From an uncultured Terriglobales bacterium (GTDB lineage Bacteria > Acidobacteriota > Terriglobia > Terriglobales > Acidobacteriaceae): 45,385 bases of DNA. The DNA is taken from contig CATPBJ010000060.1 in the NCBI GenBank assembly GCA_955652395.1, forward strand, positions 1 through 45,385, written 5' to 3'. Position numbers and translations under genes: made by a program. Shown piece by piece: positions 24,666 through 32,509 of this stretch. Position 1 is the first letter of the stretch. Each line of letters begins with the position of its first letter. The notes beneath the pieces were generated by a model that did no database searches, was not told the DNA's origin, and saw only the letters and a list, made by a program, of their open reading frames with translations.

Positions 24666-26099
24666 TTACCGCGAAGGAGGCAAAGGAAAACCTACCGGGG
24701 AAGTCAGTGTTTTCAGGTACTGGTAGTAAAACTCCACCGCACGATAGAACGACTCCACGCGGACGCGCTCATCCTTGCCATGCCAGCGGATGTCGTCACG
24801 ATCAATGGCCTCGCCGGAAATGCAATAGGTGGGCATGCCCGCTGCGTTGGTATAGACCGCGTCGGAGGCGCCGGTGGCCATATCGGGCACCACAGGCAAT
24901 CCCGGCCACATGCTGTTCACGACCTTTTCCAGCGGCTGAAAAACGTCGGGGCGCAACGGGGGCGGTGCGTACGAGCGGCGGGGTTTCACACCGCCGATCG
25001 CTCCCATGTCCTTCACGGAAATTTTGGGATCGGCCAGGACCTTCTCCAGTTCCTGCCGGATCTCCTCCGGCGAATGGCCAGGAATGATGCGGCAGTTCAC
25101 ATTGGCTTGCGCCGTCTGCGGCAACGCATTGTTGGCGTGGCCCCCGTTCAGACGGGTAGCCACGCAGGTGGTATGCATGATCGAGTTATCGATGGGGTCT
25201 TTCGACAAGCGCGCCACCGCGGCCATGTCGGGAGGATGGTTCAGAATCGCCCGCATATCAGTCGCCCGCTCAGGGGTGATCTTTGACATGCGTTCGTAAT
25301 AAGCGCGAGTGATGTTGGTCAGCTCGAACGGAAACTGGTAGTGCTCCAGCCGCGCCAGGCCGTCGGCGAGACGGTAAATGGCATTGTCCGGTACGGGCAT
25401 GGAACTGTGGCCGCCGGGATTGGTCACCGTCAGTTGATAGTCGGAATACAACTTCTCCGACGCGTCCACCGTCATGAATTGCGGCTTGCCGTGGTCGGAC
25501 AACACTCCACCGCCGTCGTGATTGAGCACGAAGTCGGCGTCGATCAGTTCGCGGTGATTCTTGAGCAGCCAATCCACGCCATTCGAGGTGCCGCCTTCTT
25601 CGTCGGCGGTCAGCGCCAGGATGATGTCGCGGTCCGGCACGAAGCCTTGCTTCTTGAACCGGATCAGCGTCGTTACCATGATGGCGTCGCCATCTTTCAT
25701 GTCCTGCGTGCCCCGGCCATAGTAGTAGCCGTCTTTTTCCACAAACTGAAATGGATCGGTAGTCCAGTCTTCGCGGTGTGCCTCCACGACGTCGAGATGA
25801 CCATTGAGCAACACAGGCTTATGCTTGCCGCTGCCGTGCAGACGGATCACCAGATTTTTCTTGCGATCGTTCGGCCCCAGGATTTGGAGGTCACTCTCGG
25901 GAAATCCAGCATCCCGGAAGCGTTGCGCCATGGCTTCGGATGCCGTCGTCACATTGCCCACTGAATCGGTGGTGTTGATTTCGATCAGCTGTTTGAAAAT
26001 GTCGTGAGAAAGCTGCTGGGTGGCGTCGTCAATTTGTGCCTGTGATGCGATTGCCAGAAACAGAAACGCGACCGTCGTTGACCAGTTCCGATATTTCAA
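24666..26099 (-). CDS. Exported M20/M25/M40 family metallopeptidase
   Basis: 477 aa with signal peptide (TTVAFLFLAIASQAQ). Metal and catalytic residues fit the family: H101 and D103 in NGHLDVV, bridging Asp133 in GRGTQDMKDG, and the Glu pair 167-168 in TADEEGG. The dimerisation domain shows NPGGHSSMPVP, and DMATGASDAVY precedes the last metal His region. It probably hydrolyses dipeptides or N-acyl amino acids in the periplasm; specificity is not deducible. TTG 26097-26099 is chosen as start, with AAGGAG at 26107-26112 immediately upstream. The GTAGC repeat begins right behind that site. Confidence 0.93.
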   Translation of the reverse strand: MKYRNWSTTVAFLFLAIASQAQIDDATQQLSHDIFKQLIEINTTDSVGNVTTASEAMAQRFRDAGFPESDLQILGPNDRKKNLVIRLHGSGKHKPVLLNGHLDVVEAHREDWTTDPFQFVEKDGYYYGRGTQDMKDGDAIMVTTLIRFKKQGFVPDRDIILALTADEEGGTSNGVDWLLKNHRELIDADFVLNHDGGGVLSDHGKPQFMTVDASEKLYSDYQLTVTNPGGHSSMPVPDNAIYRLADGLARLEHYQFPFELTNITRAYYERMSKITPERATDMRAILNHPPDMAAVARLSKDPIDNSIMHTTCVATRLNGGHANNALPQTAQANVNCRIIPGHSPEEIRQELEKVLADPKISVKDMGAIGGVKPRRSYAPPPLRPDVFQPLEKVVNSMWPGLPVVPDMATGASDAVYTNAAGMPTYCISGEAIDRDDIRWHGKDERVRVESFYRAVEFYYQYLKTLTSPVGFPLPPSR

Positions 26100-26112
26100 T
26101 CAAGGCTCCTTG

Positions 26113-26155
26113 GTAGCGCCGGCGTCCCGCCGGCTGTCCGGAGGGCGTCCCGCCC
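26113..26155. repeat. GTAGC-type palindromic repeat
   Basis: Contains GCCGGCG (26118-26124) with CGCCGGC (26128-26134), loop TCC, then GGGCG (26143-26147) with CGCCC (26151-26155), loop TCC. It abuts the Shine-Dalgarno site of the M20 peptidase gene. It is homologous to 18379-18440. Confidence 0.78.
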
Positions 26156-26264
26156 GCCCGGGGGTTCTGCTGCAAGAAATGCTCGTCTACACTAGCAAAG
26201 GATTGGCTTTGAGGTCGCAATTGTGACTCAAAACCAGGCGAGCGCGGGCTGTTATCCTGACTCC

Positions 26265-26471
26265 GTGAGCGCACCCACGGAAAAGCCGGTATCCCACACC
26301 CTGCCCGGACTCTGCGCGGACTGCATTCATGCGCGGCGCATCGAGTCCGACCGGGGCTCGGTGTTTTTTCTCTGTCAGCTCGCTCAGACAGACGACCGGT
26401 TCAAGAAGTATCCACGGCTTCCAGTCCTTTCCTGCATTGGATACGAGCGAAAAGTGGCGCCCAATGTGTAA
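26265..26471 (+). CDS. Small Cys-rich protein of unknown function
   Basis: About 68 aa from GTG 26265 (the frame is open to GTG 26223). The core is LCADCIHARRIESDRGSVFF, then LCQLAQTDDRFKKYPRLPVL and SCIGYE. Four cysteines, in a CxxC and two single positions, suggest a small zinc- or iron-binding fold. I have a memory of similar short proteins in Acidobacteriota genomes, but no named family. Divergent from the M20 peptidase gene, and 89 bp before msrA on the same strand. The start lacks a good ribosome binding site. Confidence 0.65.
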   Translation: MSAPTEKPVSHTLPGLCADCIHARRIESDRGSVFFLCQLAQTDDRFKKYPRLPVLSCIGYERKVAPNV

Positions 26472-26560
26472 CATGTAGGCCGCGACCCTAGCGAAACTTT
26501 TGCCTTTCCCAGAACTCTAATAAATTGCGTGCCGATAAAACCGGCCATAGGAGTGCCGTC

Positions 26561-27235
26561 ATGTTCAGATTTTCTGCTTATATCTTCCTACTGTTCTTGG
26601 TCCTGATCGCAGGCACGGTGGCGTGTACTGCGGGAAATGCTTCCGGGTTTGCGATTCCAAGCCCGACTGTCGACGCTGCCAAGGCAGCGAAGTCGGGTGG
26701 ACAAACCGCCGTGGTCGCGGGAGGATGTTTCTGGGGCATTCAGGCTGTCTTCCAGCACGTAAAAGGCGTAACCAGCGCTACCTCGGGATATTCGGGCGGG
26801 GATGCCAAGACCGCGCAATATGAAATCGTCAGCACCGGCGAAACCGGCCACGCCGAGTCTGTGAAAATTACCTACGATCCAGCTCAGATCACGTATGGAG
26901 AGCTGCTTAGAGTGTTCTTCTCGGTGGCTCACGATCCTACGCAGCTGAACCGGCAGGGGCCGGACGACGGCACCCAGTACCGCTCGGTGATTTTCTACGG
27001 AAACGACGAACAGAAGAAGATTGCAGAAGCCTATATCGCGCAGCTCAATCAAGGCAACGTGTTCCCGCGACCGATCGTGACCCAGGTTGTGCCGCTGAAA
27101 GCATTCTATCCCGCGGAAGCTTATCACCAGGACTATGCGGCGCATCATCCCGATCAGCCGTACATTGTTTATAACGATGCCCCCAAGGTGGCCCATCTGC
27201 GGCAAGAGTTTCCCGAACTGTATTCGGGAAAGTAG
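26561..27235 (+). CDS. msrA: Peptide methionine-S-sulfoxide reductase MsrA, exported form
   Basis: 224 aa. Catalytic Cys56 lies in the GGCFWG motif. The substrate-binding part (VKGVTSATSGYSGG, GHAESVKITYDP, FFSVAHDPTQLNRQGPD) is complete. An N-terminal hydrophobic segment (IFLLFLVLIAGTVAC) directs it across the membrane; C22 follows a weak lipobox (TVAC), so it may be a lipoprotein. It reduces the S-epimer of methionine sulfoxide in periplasmic proteins. ATG 26561 is chosen with AGGAG at 26549-26553. msrB follows 42 bp later; the two form an envelope repair pair. Confidence 0.95.
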   Translation: MFRFSAYIFLLFLVLIAGTVACTAGNASGFAIPSPTVDAAKAAKSGGQTAVVAGGCFWGIQAVFQHVKGVTSATSGYSGGDAKTAQYEIVSTGETGHAESVKITYDPAQITYGELLRVFFSVAHDPTQLNRQGPDDGTQYRSVIFYGNDEQKKIAEAYIAQLNQGNVFPRPIVTQVVPLKAFYPAEAYHQDYAAHHPDQPYIVYNDAPKVAHLRQEFPELYSGK

Positions 27236-27277
27236 GTCAGGTTTGGCTTGTGTCCGAGAAACGTCCAGGAGTGGACT

Positions 27278-27883
27278 ATGTTTGATTCCGAGCTTGGTAA
27301 GGATGCTTCATCGGTCGACGTAAGACGACGCGCTTTTCTAGGAATTTCAATCTCGGCGATCGCCGGCGCTGCACTATGGTCGCTGCACAAACCCCGACTG
27401 ATCGAAGCGGCAATGCCCAAGGGTGATCGGGGTGAGGTTACGATTGTGCAGTTCTCCGACTCTGGGCAGCGACTGCAAAAGGTTCGTGTTCCCAAGGTGG
27501 TGAAGAGCGACGACGAGTGGCGCAAGCAGCTATCTCCGGGACAATTCGATATCACGCGTCATGCGGACACCGAAATCGCCTTCAGCGGAAAGTATTGGAA
27601 TCTGCACGACAAGGGTCTCTACCGCTGCATCTGTTGCGACAACGCGCTGTTCAGCTCGGAGACGAAGTTTGAATCCGGCACTGGCTGGCCGAGCTTCTGG
27701 CAACCGATCGCGGCGGAAAACGTTCGGACCATAAACGATACCGGTTACGGCATGGTGAGGAGTGCGGTTGCCTGTACTCTGTGCGACGCACATCTGGGGC
27801 ACGTCTTCAATGACGGGCCGCAGCCTACCGGGCTGCGCTATTGCATGAACTCGGTCTCTTTGAAGTTCGTAAAGCAATCGTAA
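27278..27883 (+). CDS. msrB: Peptide methionine-R-sulfoxide reductase MsrB with twin-arginine-like signal
   Basis: 201 aa. Zinc site C117-x2-C120 (YRCICC) and C166-x2-C169 (ACTLCD). Catalytic Cys189 in [10 protein letters not shown]. Conserved [10 protein letters not shown] and [10 protein letters not shown]. The N-terminus R16-R-R-A-F-L-G plus a hydrophobic stretch ([14 protein letters not shown]) resembles a Tat signal, suggesting export as a folded zinc protein. It reduces the R-epimer, complementing MsrA. AGGAG at 27267-27271 supports ATG 27278. Catalytic residue is Cys, not selenocysteine. Confidence 0.95.
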   Translation: MFDSELGKDASSVDVRRRAFLGISISAIAGAALWSLHKPRLIEAAMPKGDRGEVTIVQFSDSGQRLQKVRVPKVVKSDDEWRKQLSPGQFDITRHADTEIAFSGKYWNLHDKGLYRCICCDNALFSSETKFESGTGWPSFWQPIAAENVRTINDTGYGMVRSAVACTLCDAHLGHVFNDGPQPTGLRYCMNSVSLKFVKQS

Positions 27884-27986
27884 TTTAGTTCTGGCTCCCC
27901 GACACCAGGTCCCCTCGACTTGCCCTTGTCGCGCTGAGCGCGACTCAGGCTGCGCTCGGGATGACAATGTGGCATAGTGTTCGAAT

Positions 27987-28435
27987 ATGAATTCCACTCT
28001 TCCCTCGTTTCGTGCGCCCAGCGCAGGCGAGCGCGTGTTCAATCGGATGTTTGGATTTTTGGTGGGACTCGGCTTGGGTTTTTCCTATAACTATCTGCTT
28101 CAGGTGCGCGGACGCAAGAGCGCGAAGATCTGCTCCACGCCGATCGATCTGTTGGAGCTCGGCGGGAAGAGGTTTCTGGTGGCCCCGCGTGGACGCACAC
28201 AATGGGTACGCAATGCCGAAGCTGCCGGAGAAGTCACGCTCAAGAAGGGAAGTAAGCGAGAGAGGTTCAGGCTTCGGCGCTCTCGGATCGGGAAAAGCCG
28301 GAAATTCTGAAGGCTTATCTCGACCGGTTCAAGAGCCAGGTTCAGCGCTACTTTCCGGTGCCAGCCGGGTCCTCGGTGGAAGCGTTTCGTCCGCTTGTGG
28401 TTAGTTACCCCGCGTTTGAATTGATTTCGGTGTGA
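27987..28435 (+). pseudogene. DUF385 / deazaflavin-dependent nitroreductase-type protein with a single-base frameshift
   Basis: The N-terminal part ([59 protein letters not shown]) is the DUF385 split-barrel fold that binds F420 or another flavin-like cofactor. After about 28275 the frame changes by one base and continues as LSDREKPEILKAYLDRFKSQ, VQRYFPVPAGSSVEAF and YPAFELISV, ending at TGA 28433-28435. Restoring one G in a short run near 28275 gives a 149-aa protein of normal length. This may therefore be a recent mutation or a sequence error. Confidence 0.8.
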
Positions 28436-28441
28436 TCGCGG

Positions 28442-28525
28442 GTAGAGCCTGTCGAGCTTCGCTCGACCTGGACGGGTCAGAGACCCGTCCCTACATGCTT
28501 CTTGCCGAGGTCTGGCGCCCGAGGT
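28442..28525. repeat. Multi-hairpin element, copy A of an inverted pair
   Basis: Hairpins GTCGAG-CTTCG-CTCGAC (28451-28467) and GGACGGGTC-AGA-GACCCGTCC (28470-28490), bounded by GTAG and CTAC. The 30 bp 28461-28490 recur exactly, inverted, at 29422-29451 on the far side of the next gene. Similarity extends to TTGCCGAGGTC (28503-28513). Confidence 0.85.
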
Positions 28526-28537
28526 TCAACCTCCGCT

Positions 28538-29308
28538 CTACTCCAGGACGCTGTCGTCGAGTTTCTTTCTTCCCCAGTCGGCGGCGGCCTGGACGAACGC
28601 CAGCACCAGGGGGTGGGGTTTGTCGGGTTGGGAAGAGAGTTGTGGCTGGAATAGCGTCGCGATATAGAAACGATGGGTGGGCGATTCGATGGCACGGATC
28701 TCGCCTTGCGGGCCACGCGCTACCACCGGGAATCCGGCTTCCATGGCGGCCCATTCATAGTCAGGATTGACTTCGAAATTGCAGAAGAATTCTTCGGCGA
28801 CCGTGTCTTGCGAATAGTACGACTGGAGATAGGAACCCGGGCGCAGGCGGATTTCCGGTATCGGACCTGAAAGCTTGGGCGCTCCCTTGGCGCGATTGGG
28901 CACAGCGCAGGCTACGGGATAGATAATGATATTTTTCGACCCGGAGTTATTCTCGGCGCTGTCCGCATCCTTGATTCCCAGCACATTGCGGGTACATTCG
29001 ATCAGGGCATACTGGAAGCCGCCGCAGGTGCCGAGGAAAGGCCAGTCGCGCCGGCGGGCGAATTCGATGCCCTGCAGCATGCCCTCCAAACTTTTGTAGG
29101 GACTGCCCGGCGCCGCCCAGATTCCGTCGAAGCTTTCCAGTCTCTTTTCCGTCCCGGGCTCCAGAATGCTCGGGGTTGCGATCCACTCTGCTGCGACGGG
29201 CAGATTGAGCTGCGCGGCAGCGTGCTGCAGCGATTTCTCGACGGCGGGAAGAGTCGGAGACTTGGGATCGTAATCTCCGAGAATTCCAATGCGGACGGGA
29301 TCGTTCAC
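28538..29308 (-). CDS. CTP synthase C-terminal (class I amidotransferase)-related protein, catalytic triad incomplete
   Basis: 256 aa, alone without the synthetase domain of PyrG. The nucleophile elbow is intact, with Cys95 in FLGTCGGFQYALIE, and ARNVLG-like ECTRNVLGIKDADSAENN follows as in PyrG. The motif that should be FHPE (His and Glu of the triad) reads FQPQ in YIATLFQPQLSSQPD. Glutaminase activity by the standard mechanism is thus unlikely. I recall a family of stand-alone proteins named CTP synthase C-terminal region-related (seleno)protein, of which this seems the Cys form. The start is a GTG at 29306-29308 without a good ribosome binding site. It is framed by the inverted repeat pair. 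Confidence 0.82.
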   Translation of the reverse strand: MNDPVRIGILGDYDPKSPTLPAVEKSLQHAAAQLNLPVAAEWIATPSILEPGTEKRLESFDGIWAAPGSPYKSLEGMLQGIEFARRRDWPFLGTCGGFQYALIECTRNVLGIKDADSAENNSGSKNIIIYPVACAVPNRAKGAPKLSGPIPEIRLRPGSYLQSYYSQDTVAEEFFCNFEVNPDYEWAAMEAGFPVVARGPQGEIRAIESPTHRFYIATLFQPQLSSQPDKPHPLVLAFVQAAADWGRKKLDDSVLE

Positions 29309-29374
29309 TTGGACATTTTAGTTGAGAAGTTCAGGAGTGCGGGGCACGGGAGGTGAGAAGGCTGGTGCCCCGTG

Positions 29375-29460
29375 AGATCGGCCCCGGCCTCGGACGTCGG
29401 ACCTCGGCAACACCCGCGCGGGGACGGGTCTCTGACCCGTCCAGGTCGAGCCAAGCTTGA
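29375..29460. repeat. Multi-hairpin element, copy B (inverted)
   Basis: GGACGGGTC (29422-29430) with GACCCGTCC (29434-29442), then GGTCGAGC...GCTTGACC. 29422-29451 is the exact reverse complement of 28461-28490. A GTCGGACCTCGG spacer (29388-29408) is joined to it. Confidence 0.83.
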
Positions 29461-29509
29461 CCAGGTCTGGCCATCACATCGGAATCGCAAGGACGCCGGT
29501 CGGTCTTTC

Positions 29510-30676
29510 TCATTTTGCAGTTACCGCTCGTTCTTTCAGGATTGCATCCACCGCTGCGATCGCTGTTTCCAGTTCCTCGTCTCTGGTGTAGAAGTGCGGA
29601 GCCATGCGCACCCCGGCTTTGGGACGATAGTCGACCAGGATGTCCCGCTTGAGCAATTCGCCGCAGACCTCCTCGGCATCCGGCATGTCGATGGAAACCG
29701 TTCCGCCTCGGATCTCCGGGTTGCGAGGGGAATTCACGCGCCATCCGTGGGCACAGGCCAGTTCGATCAATCGGGAGGTTTGTCGTTTTGACTTCTCTCG
29801 GATTCGATCAATGCCGACCTCGGCAATGATCTTCAGTCCGGGACGGGCCGCTTCCAAAGCTGGTATGTGGGAAGTGCCATTCATGAAACGGAACGGCGGT
29901 TCGCTGTAGCGAGTGGGGCCGAGTTCGAAGCCGAAGGGGTTCTGGTGTGCAAACCAGCCGGTGATTTTTGGCTGGAGCTTTGTTCCCAGGTCGGGACGAA
30001 CGTACAGGTAGCCGACGCCGGGGCCTCCACACAGCCACTTCAAAACGCCGCCACAGGCAAACTCGACATCCAGCGCTTGCACGTCGACCGGCACCGTGCC
30101 CAGTGATTGAAACGTATCGAGTACGACGTGTGCACCAACTTTGTGGGCTTTTTCGATGATGGCCTTGGCATTCTGAATGTACGCGCTGCGAAAGATCACA
30201 TGCGAGACCGGGACAAGCAAGGTCTGTTCATCGATCGCATCCAGAAGGCGCTCGATGGGAACAGTGATCCCGTCGTCGGTATTGACCATGTGGACGCGCG
30301 CGCCATAGGGTTGTTGCGCCTCCCAGAAATACATGACTGAAGGGAAGTTCAAGTCGCTGTACACCACTTTGTTCCGTTTGCCGGAGAAGTCGAAGCACGA
30401 AGCCACGACCGCCTGGCAGGTGGTGACGTTCTGGTGGGTTGAAACCGAGCCCGGAGGTGCGTTCATCAGCGCGCCAATCTCGTCGCCCACTTGCGCTGCC
30501 AGCATCCACCATCGATCTTCCCATGCCCGCACGCCGCGTGTGGCCCAGATGTCGGCATAACCCCTCATGGCTTCGTAAACGCCTTGCGGCATGGCGCCCA
30601 GAGAATTGCTGATCAGGTACGTGGTCCGTTCCAGAATGGGGAACTGGGAACGATAGCGGAGAAGTTCATCAGCCAT
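29510..30676 (-). CDS. Class V aminotransferase-fold PLP enzyme, kynureninase-like
   Basis: 388 aa fold type I PLP enzyme. The Schiff-base Lys is K213 in GGVLKWLCGGPG, Asp187 in VVLDTFQSLG should bind the pyridine nitrogen, and STHQNVTT (79-86) the phosphate. NSLGAMP near the N-terminus, AWEDRWW, GWFAHQNPFGFE and RFMNGTSHIPAL are typical of the kynureninase subgroup. Kynureninase cleaves kynurenine to anthranilate and alanine; here no other kynurenine pathway gene is near, so the reaction is inferred only. ATG at 30674-30676. Isolated gene downstream of an inverted-repeat element. Confidence 0.88.
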   Translation of the reverse strand: MADELLRYRSQFPILERTTYLISNSLGAMPQGVYEAMRGYADIWATRGVRAWEDRWWMLAAQVGDEIGALMNAPPGSVSTHQNVTTCQAVVASCFDFSGKRNKVVYSDLNFPSVMYFWEAQQPYGARVHMVNTDDGITVPIERLLDAIDEQTLLVPVSHVIFRSAYIQNAKAIIEKAHKVGAHVVLDTFQSLGTVPVDVQALDVEFACGGVLKWLCGGPGVGYLYVRPDLGTKLQPKITGWFAHQNPFGFELGPTRYSEPPFRFMNGTSHIPALEAARPGLKIIAEVGIDRIREKSKRQTSRLIELACAHGWRVNSPRNPEIRGGTVSIDMPDAEEVCGELLKRDILVDYRPKAGVRMAPHFYTRDEELETAIAAVDAILKERAVTAK

Positions 30677-30833
30677 CCCGACATTGTACTTCCGAAGTCC
30701 GGCTGTATACTGCGAACTGGATCGACGGAATCAGGGCGAAAAGAAAGCCCGACCACTGTGCGACTAACCAACGCATCGGATCCCTGACTTTGTACGTGTG
30801 TTCGAATCATGGGACCGGAGCGAAATCAAAACC

Positions 30834-30945
30834 ATGAAGACCCTCAGGAATACTCTCGGGACCGTGGGCTTGCTTTACGCCGGATACGTGCTCATCGCGA
30901 GTATGAAGGATGTCCGCCGACTACATCCGAATCAGCACCATGTAA
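30834..30945 (+). pseudogene. DUF6893-like small membrane protein, frameshifted near its end
   Basis: MKTLRNTLGTVGLLYAGYVL followed by IASMKDVRR, then a one-base shift (about 30918) to YIRISTM and TAA 30943-30945. Small single-span proteins ending in RY-[IL]-[RK]-x-[ST]-[RT]-M are frequent in Acidobacteriota and, to my memory, are called DUF6893. Removing one A near 30920 restores a 36-aa product. Function unknown; the loss may be a sequence error. Confidence 0.55.
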
Positions 30946-31004
30946 CAGGTGTGGGATTCCGTCGGATTCCTCGGGGGATGCCCGGGCCGGAGTTCAGGCC
31001 AGAT

Positions 31005-32360
31005 TCAGAGAGCGTTGTCCTTTTCCGCCGCTCTCTTTTTCAACAGAAAATAGGCTGCGGTGAGGACGACCAGGTACACGGCGCCGCTGACCAGCGTCAA
31101 TCGAGAGTTCCAACTGGTCTCGAGAAGCGCCACCATGATGAGCACGAAGCCCAGCGCCGAGCCCCAGGCTCCGAGTGGAGAACGCATGGGCAACGCGGCG
31201 AGCTGGCTGGCGGCGACCTTCTGACGAAACTTGATGTGCGCGGCCAGAGAGACCAGCCAGGACAGTAGCATTCCCAGCAGGGCCGCACCAAGAATCGCTA
31301 CGAAGGCATTTTTCGGCGCCCACTTCTCCAGCACCAGCGCGACCACGATACCGTAGGACGAAGCCAGCAGAGCCGGTTTGGGCGATCCGGATGCACTGAG
31401 CCTTCCCAGAACCGCGGGCGCCCATCCCGTTCGCGCCAGGGAAAACAGGACGCGCGAAGCGGCATAGAGGGCCCCGTTGGCTCCGGAGAGTGCGGCCGTC
31501 AGTATCACGAAGGTCATGATGTGCGATGCGGCCGGGATGTGGGCGTGCCGGAACACGGTGACGAACGGGCTCTCGGCAACGCCGGCACGGTCCCACGGCA
31601 TCACTCCTACCAGGACGACGATCGCCCCCAGGTAAACCGAAGCCAGCACCGCGAAGGTCAGCTTGATGGCGCGGGGAATTTCCGCCGCCGAGCGAGACTC
31701 CCCGGTGGTGATAGCCACAAATTCAAGCCCTCCAAACGTATAGAGAGCGAAGCCCATGGCCAGCAGGGGAGCCAGGGACCCGCGGGGCAGAAACCCGCCA
31801 TGCGCTGTGTATTCTGGTTTTACTCGGCCGCTCAGCAACAACCCCGCTCCCAGCACAATGAAGGCGGCGATGGTTGCGACCTTGATCATGGCGAACCAGT
31901 ATTCAAATCGAGCATAGTCGCCTACGCTGCGAAGATTGATCAGCAGCAGCAAGACGGAAAAAAGCAGCACCCAGAACAGAGCCGGAACGTACGGAAACCA
32001 ATAGGCAAGATAGGTGGCGGAGGCGACCAACTCTGCGCCAATGGAGATCGAGATTCCGGCCCAGTAGCCGGCGCGAGCGATAAATCCTGCCCACTGGTTC
32101 AGGTAAAGATCGCCATAGACCCCGAAGGAGCCGGCGGCGGGATGCATGCTGGAGAGTTCGCCCAGGGCCATGGTCACGGTCAAAGTGATGAATGCAGCCA
32201 GGACAAAACTGAAAATTACTCCGGGTCCGGCGATTTCGAGAGCGGCCGCCGATCCCAGCAGGAGTCCAGTCCCGATCGACCCACCTACCGCGACCATAGC
32301 CATCTGACCGGCGCTTAGCTGGTGGCGAAGGCCTCGTTCCTCAACTTCTCCTGCTGGCAT
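31005..32360 (-). CDS. APC family amino acid permease
   Basis: 451 aa with about 12 membrane segments. GGSIGTGLLLGSA is the TM1 motif of the amino acid-polyamine-cation superfamily, and FGGLEFVAITTGESRSAAEI matches the consensus of the amino acid transporter subgroup (AAT). Substrate is unknown; the typical direction is proton-driven uptake. I place the start at ATG 32358-32360 because a strong promoter ends 6 bp before it, which makes the open frame further upstream untranslated. The promoter implies a leaderless message. Divergent from the TPR-GAF gene. Confidence 0.93.
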   Translation of the reverse strand: MPAGEVEERGLRHQLSAGQMAMVAVGGSIGTGLLLGSAAALEIAGPGVIFSFVLAAFITLTVTMALGELSSMHPAAGSFGVYGDLYLNQWAGFIARAGYWAGISISIGAELVASATYLAYWFPYVPALFWVLLFSVLLLLINLRSVGDYARFEYWFAMIKVATIAAFIVLGAGLLLSGRVKPEYTAHGGFLPRGSLAPLLAMGFALYTFGGLEFVAITTGESRSAAEIPRAIKLTFAVLASVYLGAIVVLVGVMPWDRAGVAESPFVTVFRHAHIPAASHIMTFVILTAALSGANGALYAASRVLFSLARTGWAPAVLGRLSASGSPKPALLASSYGIVVALVLEKWAPKNAFVAILGAALLGMLLSWLVSLAAHIKFRQKVAASQLAALPMRSPLGAWGSALGFVLIMVALLETSWNSRLTLVSGAVYLVVLTAAYFLLKKRAAEKDNAL

Positions 32361-32366
32361 CCGGCA

Positions 32367-32395
32367 CTTATACCGGAAACACTTTTTCCTGACAA
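32367..32395 (-). promoter_or_regulatory. APC permease promoter with a palindrome in the spacer
   Basis: On the minus strand TTGTCA (32395-32390), a 17-bp spacer, then TATAAG (32372-32367). ATG follows 6 bp later. The spacer contains GGAAA-AAGTG-TTTCC, a possible operator. Confidence 0.6.
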
Positions 32396-32443
32396 AGTAA
32401 TATTCTCGCGTGACCTTCGTAATCACGCCGGTACGTGACTTCG

Positions 32444-32472
32444 TTGCCCCCACAAGAACCGCCCCCTAAAAT
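32444..32472 (+). promoter_or_regulatory. Promoter of the TPR-GAF-GGDEF-like gene
   Basis: TTGCCC (32444-32449), 17-bp spacer, TAAAAT (32467-32472). It lies 38 bp before the chosen ATG at 32510 and faces away from the permease promoter. Confidence 0.55.
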
Positions 32473-32509
32473 CTCACTGGGGTTACTACGCACGTTACCC
32501 GTAGCTCTC

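Noticed and set aside
23-27905. Identical 15-bp CTGGCTCCCCGACAC at 23-37 and 27891-27905, possible repeat or attachment site
   Set aside because: The first copy lies inside coherent coding sequence of the barrel remnant and similarity does not extend beyond 15-16 bp; chance or trivial.
30801-30815. TTCGAATC resembling a tRNA T-loop
   Set aside because: No flanking T-stem pairing and no acceptor or anticodon arm around it.
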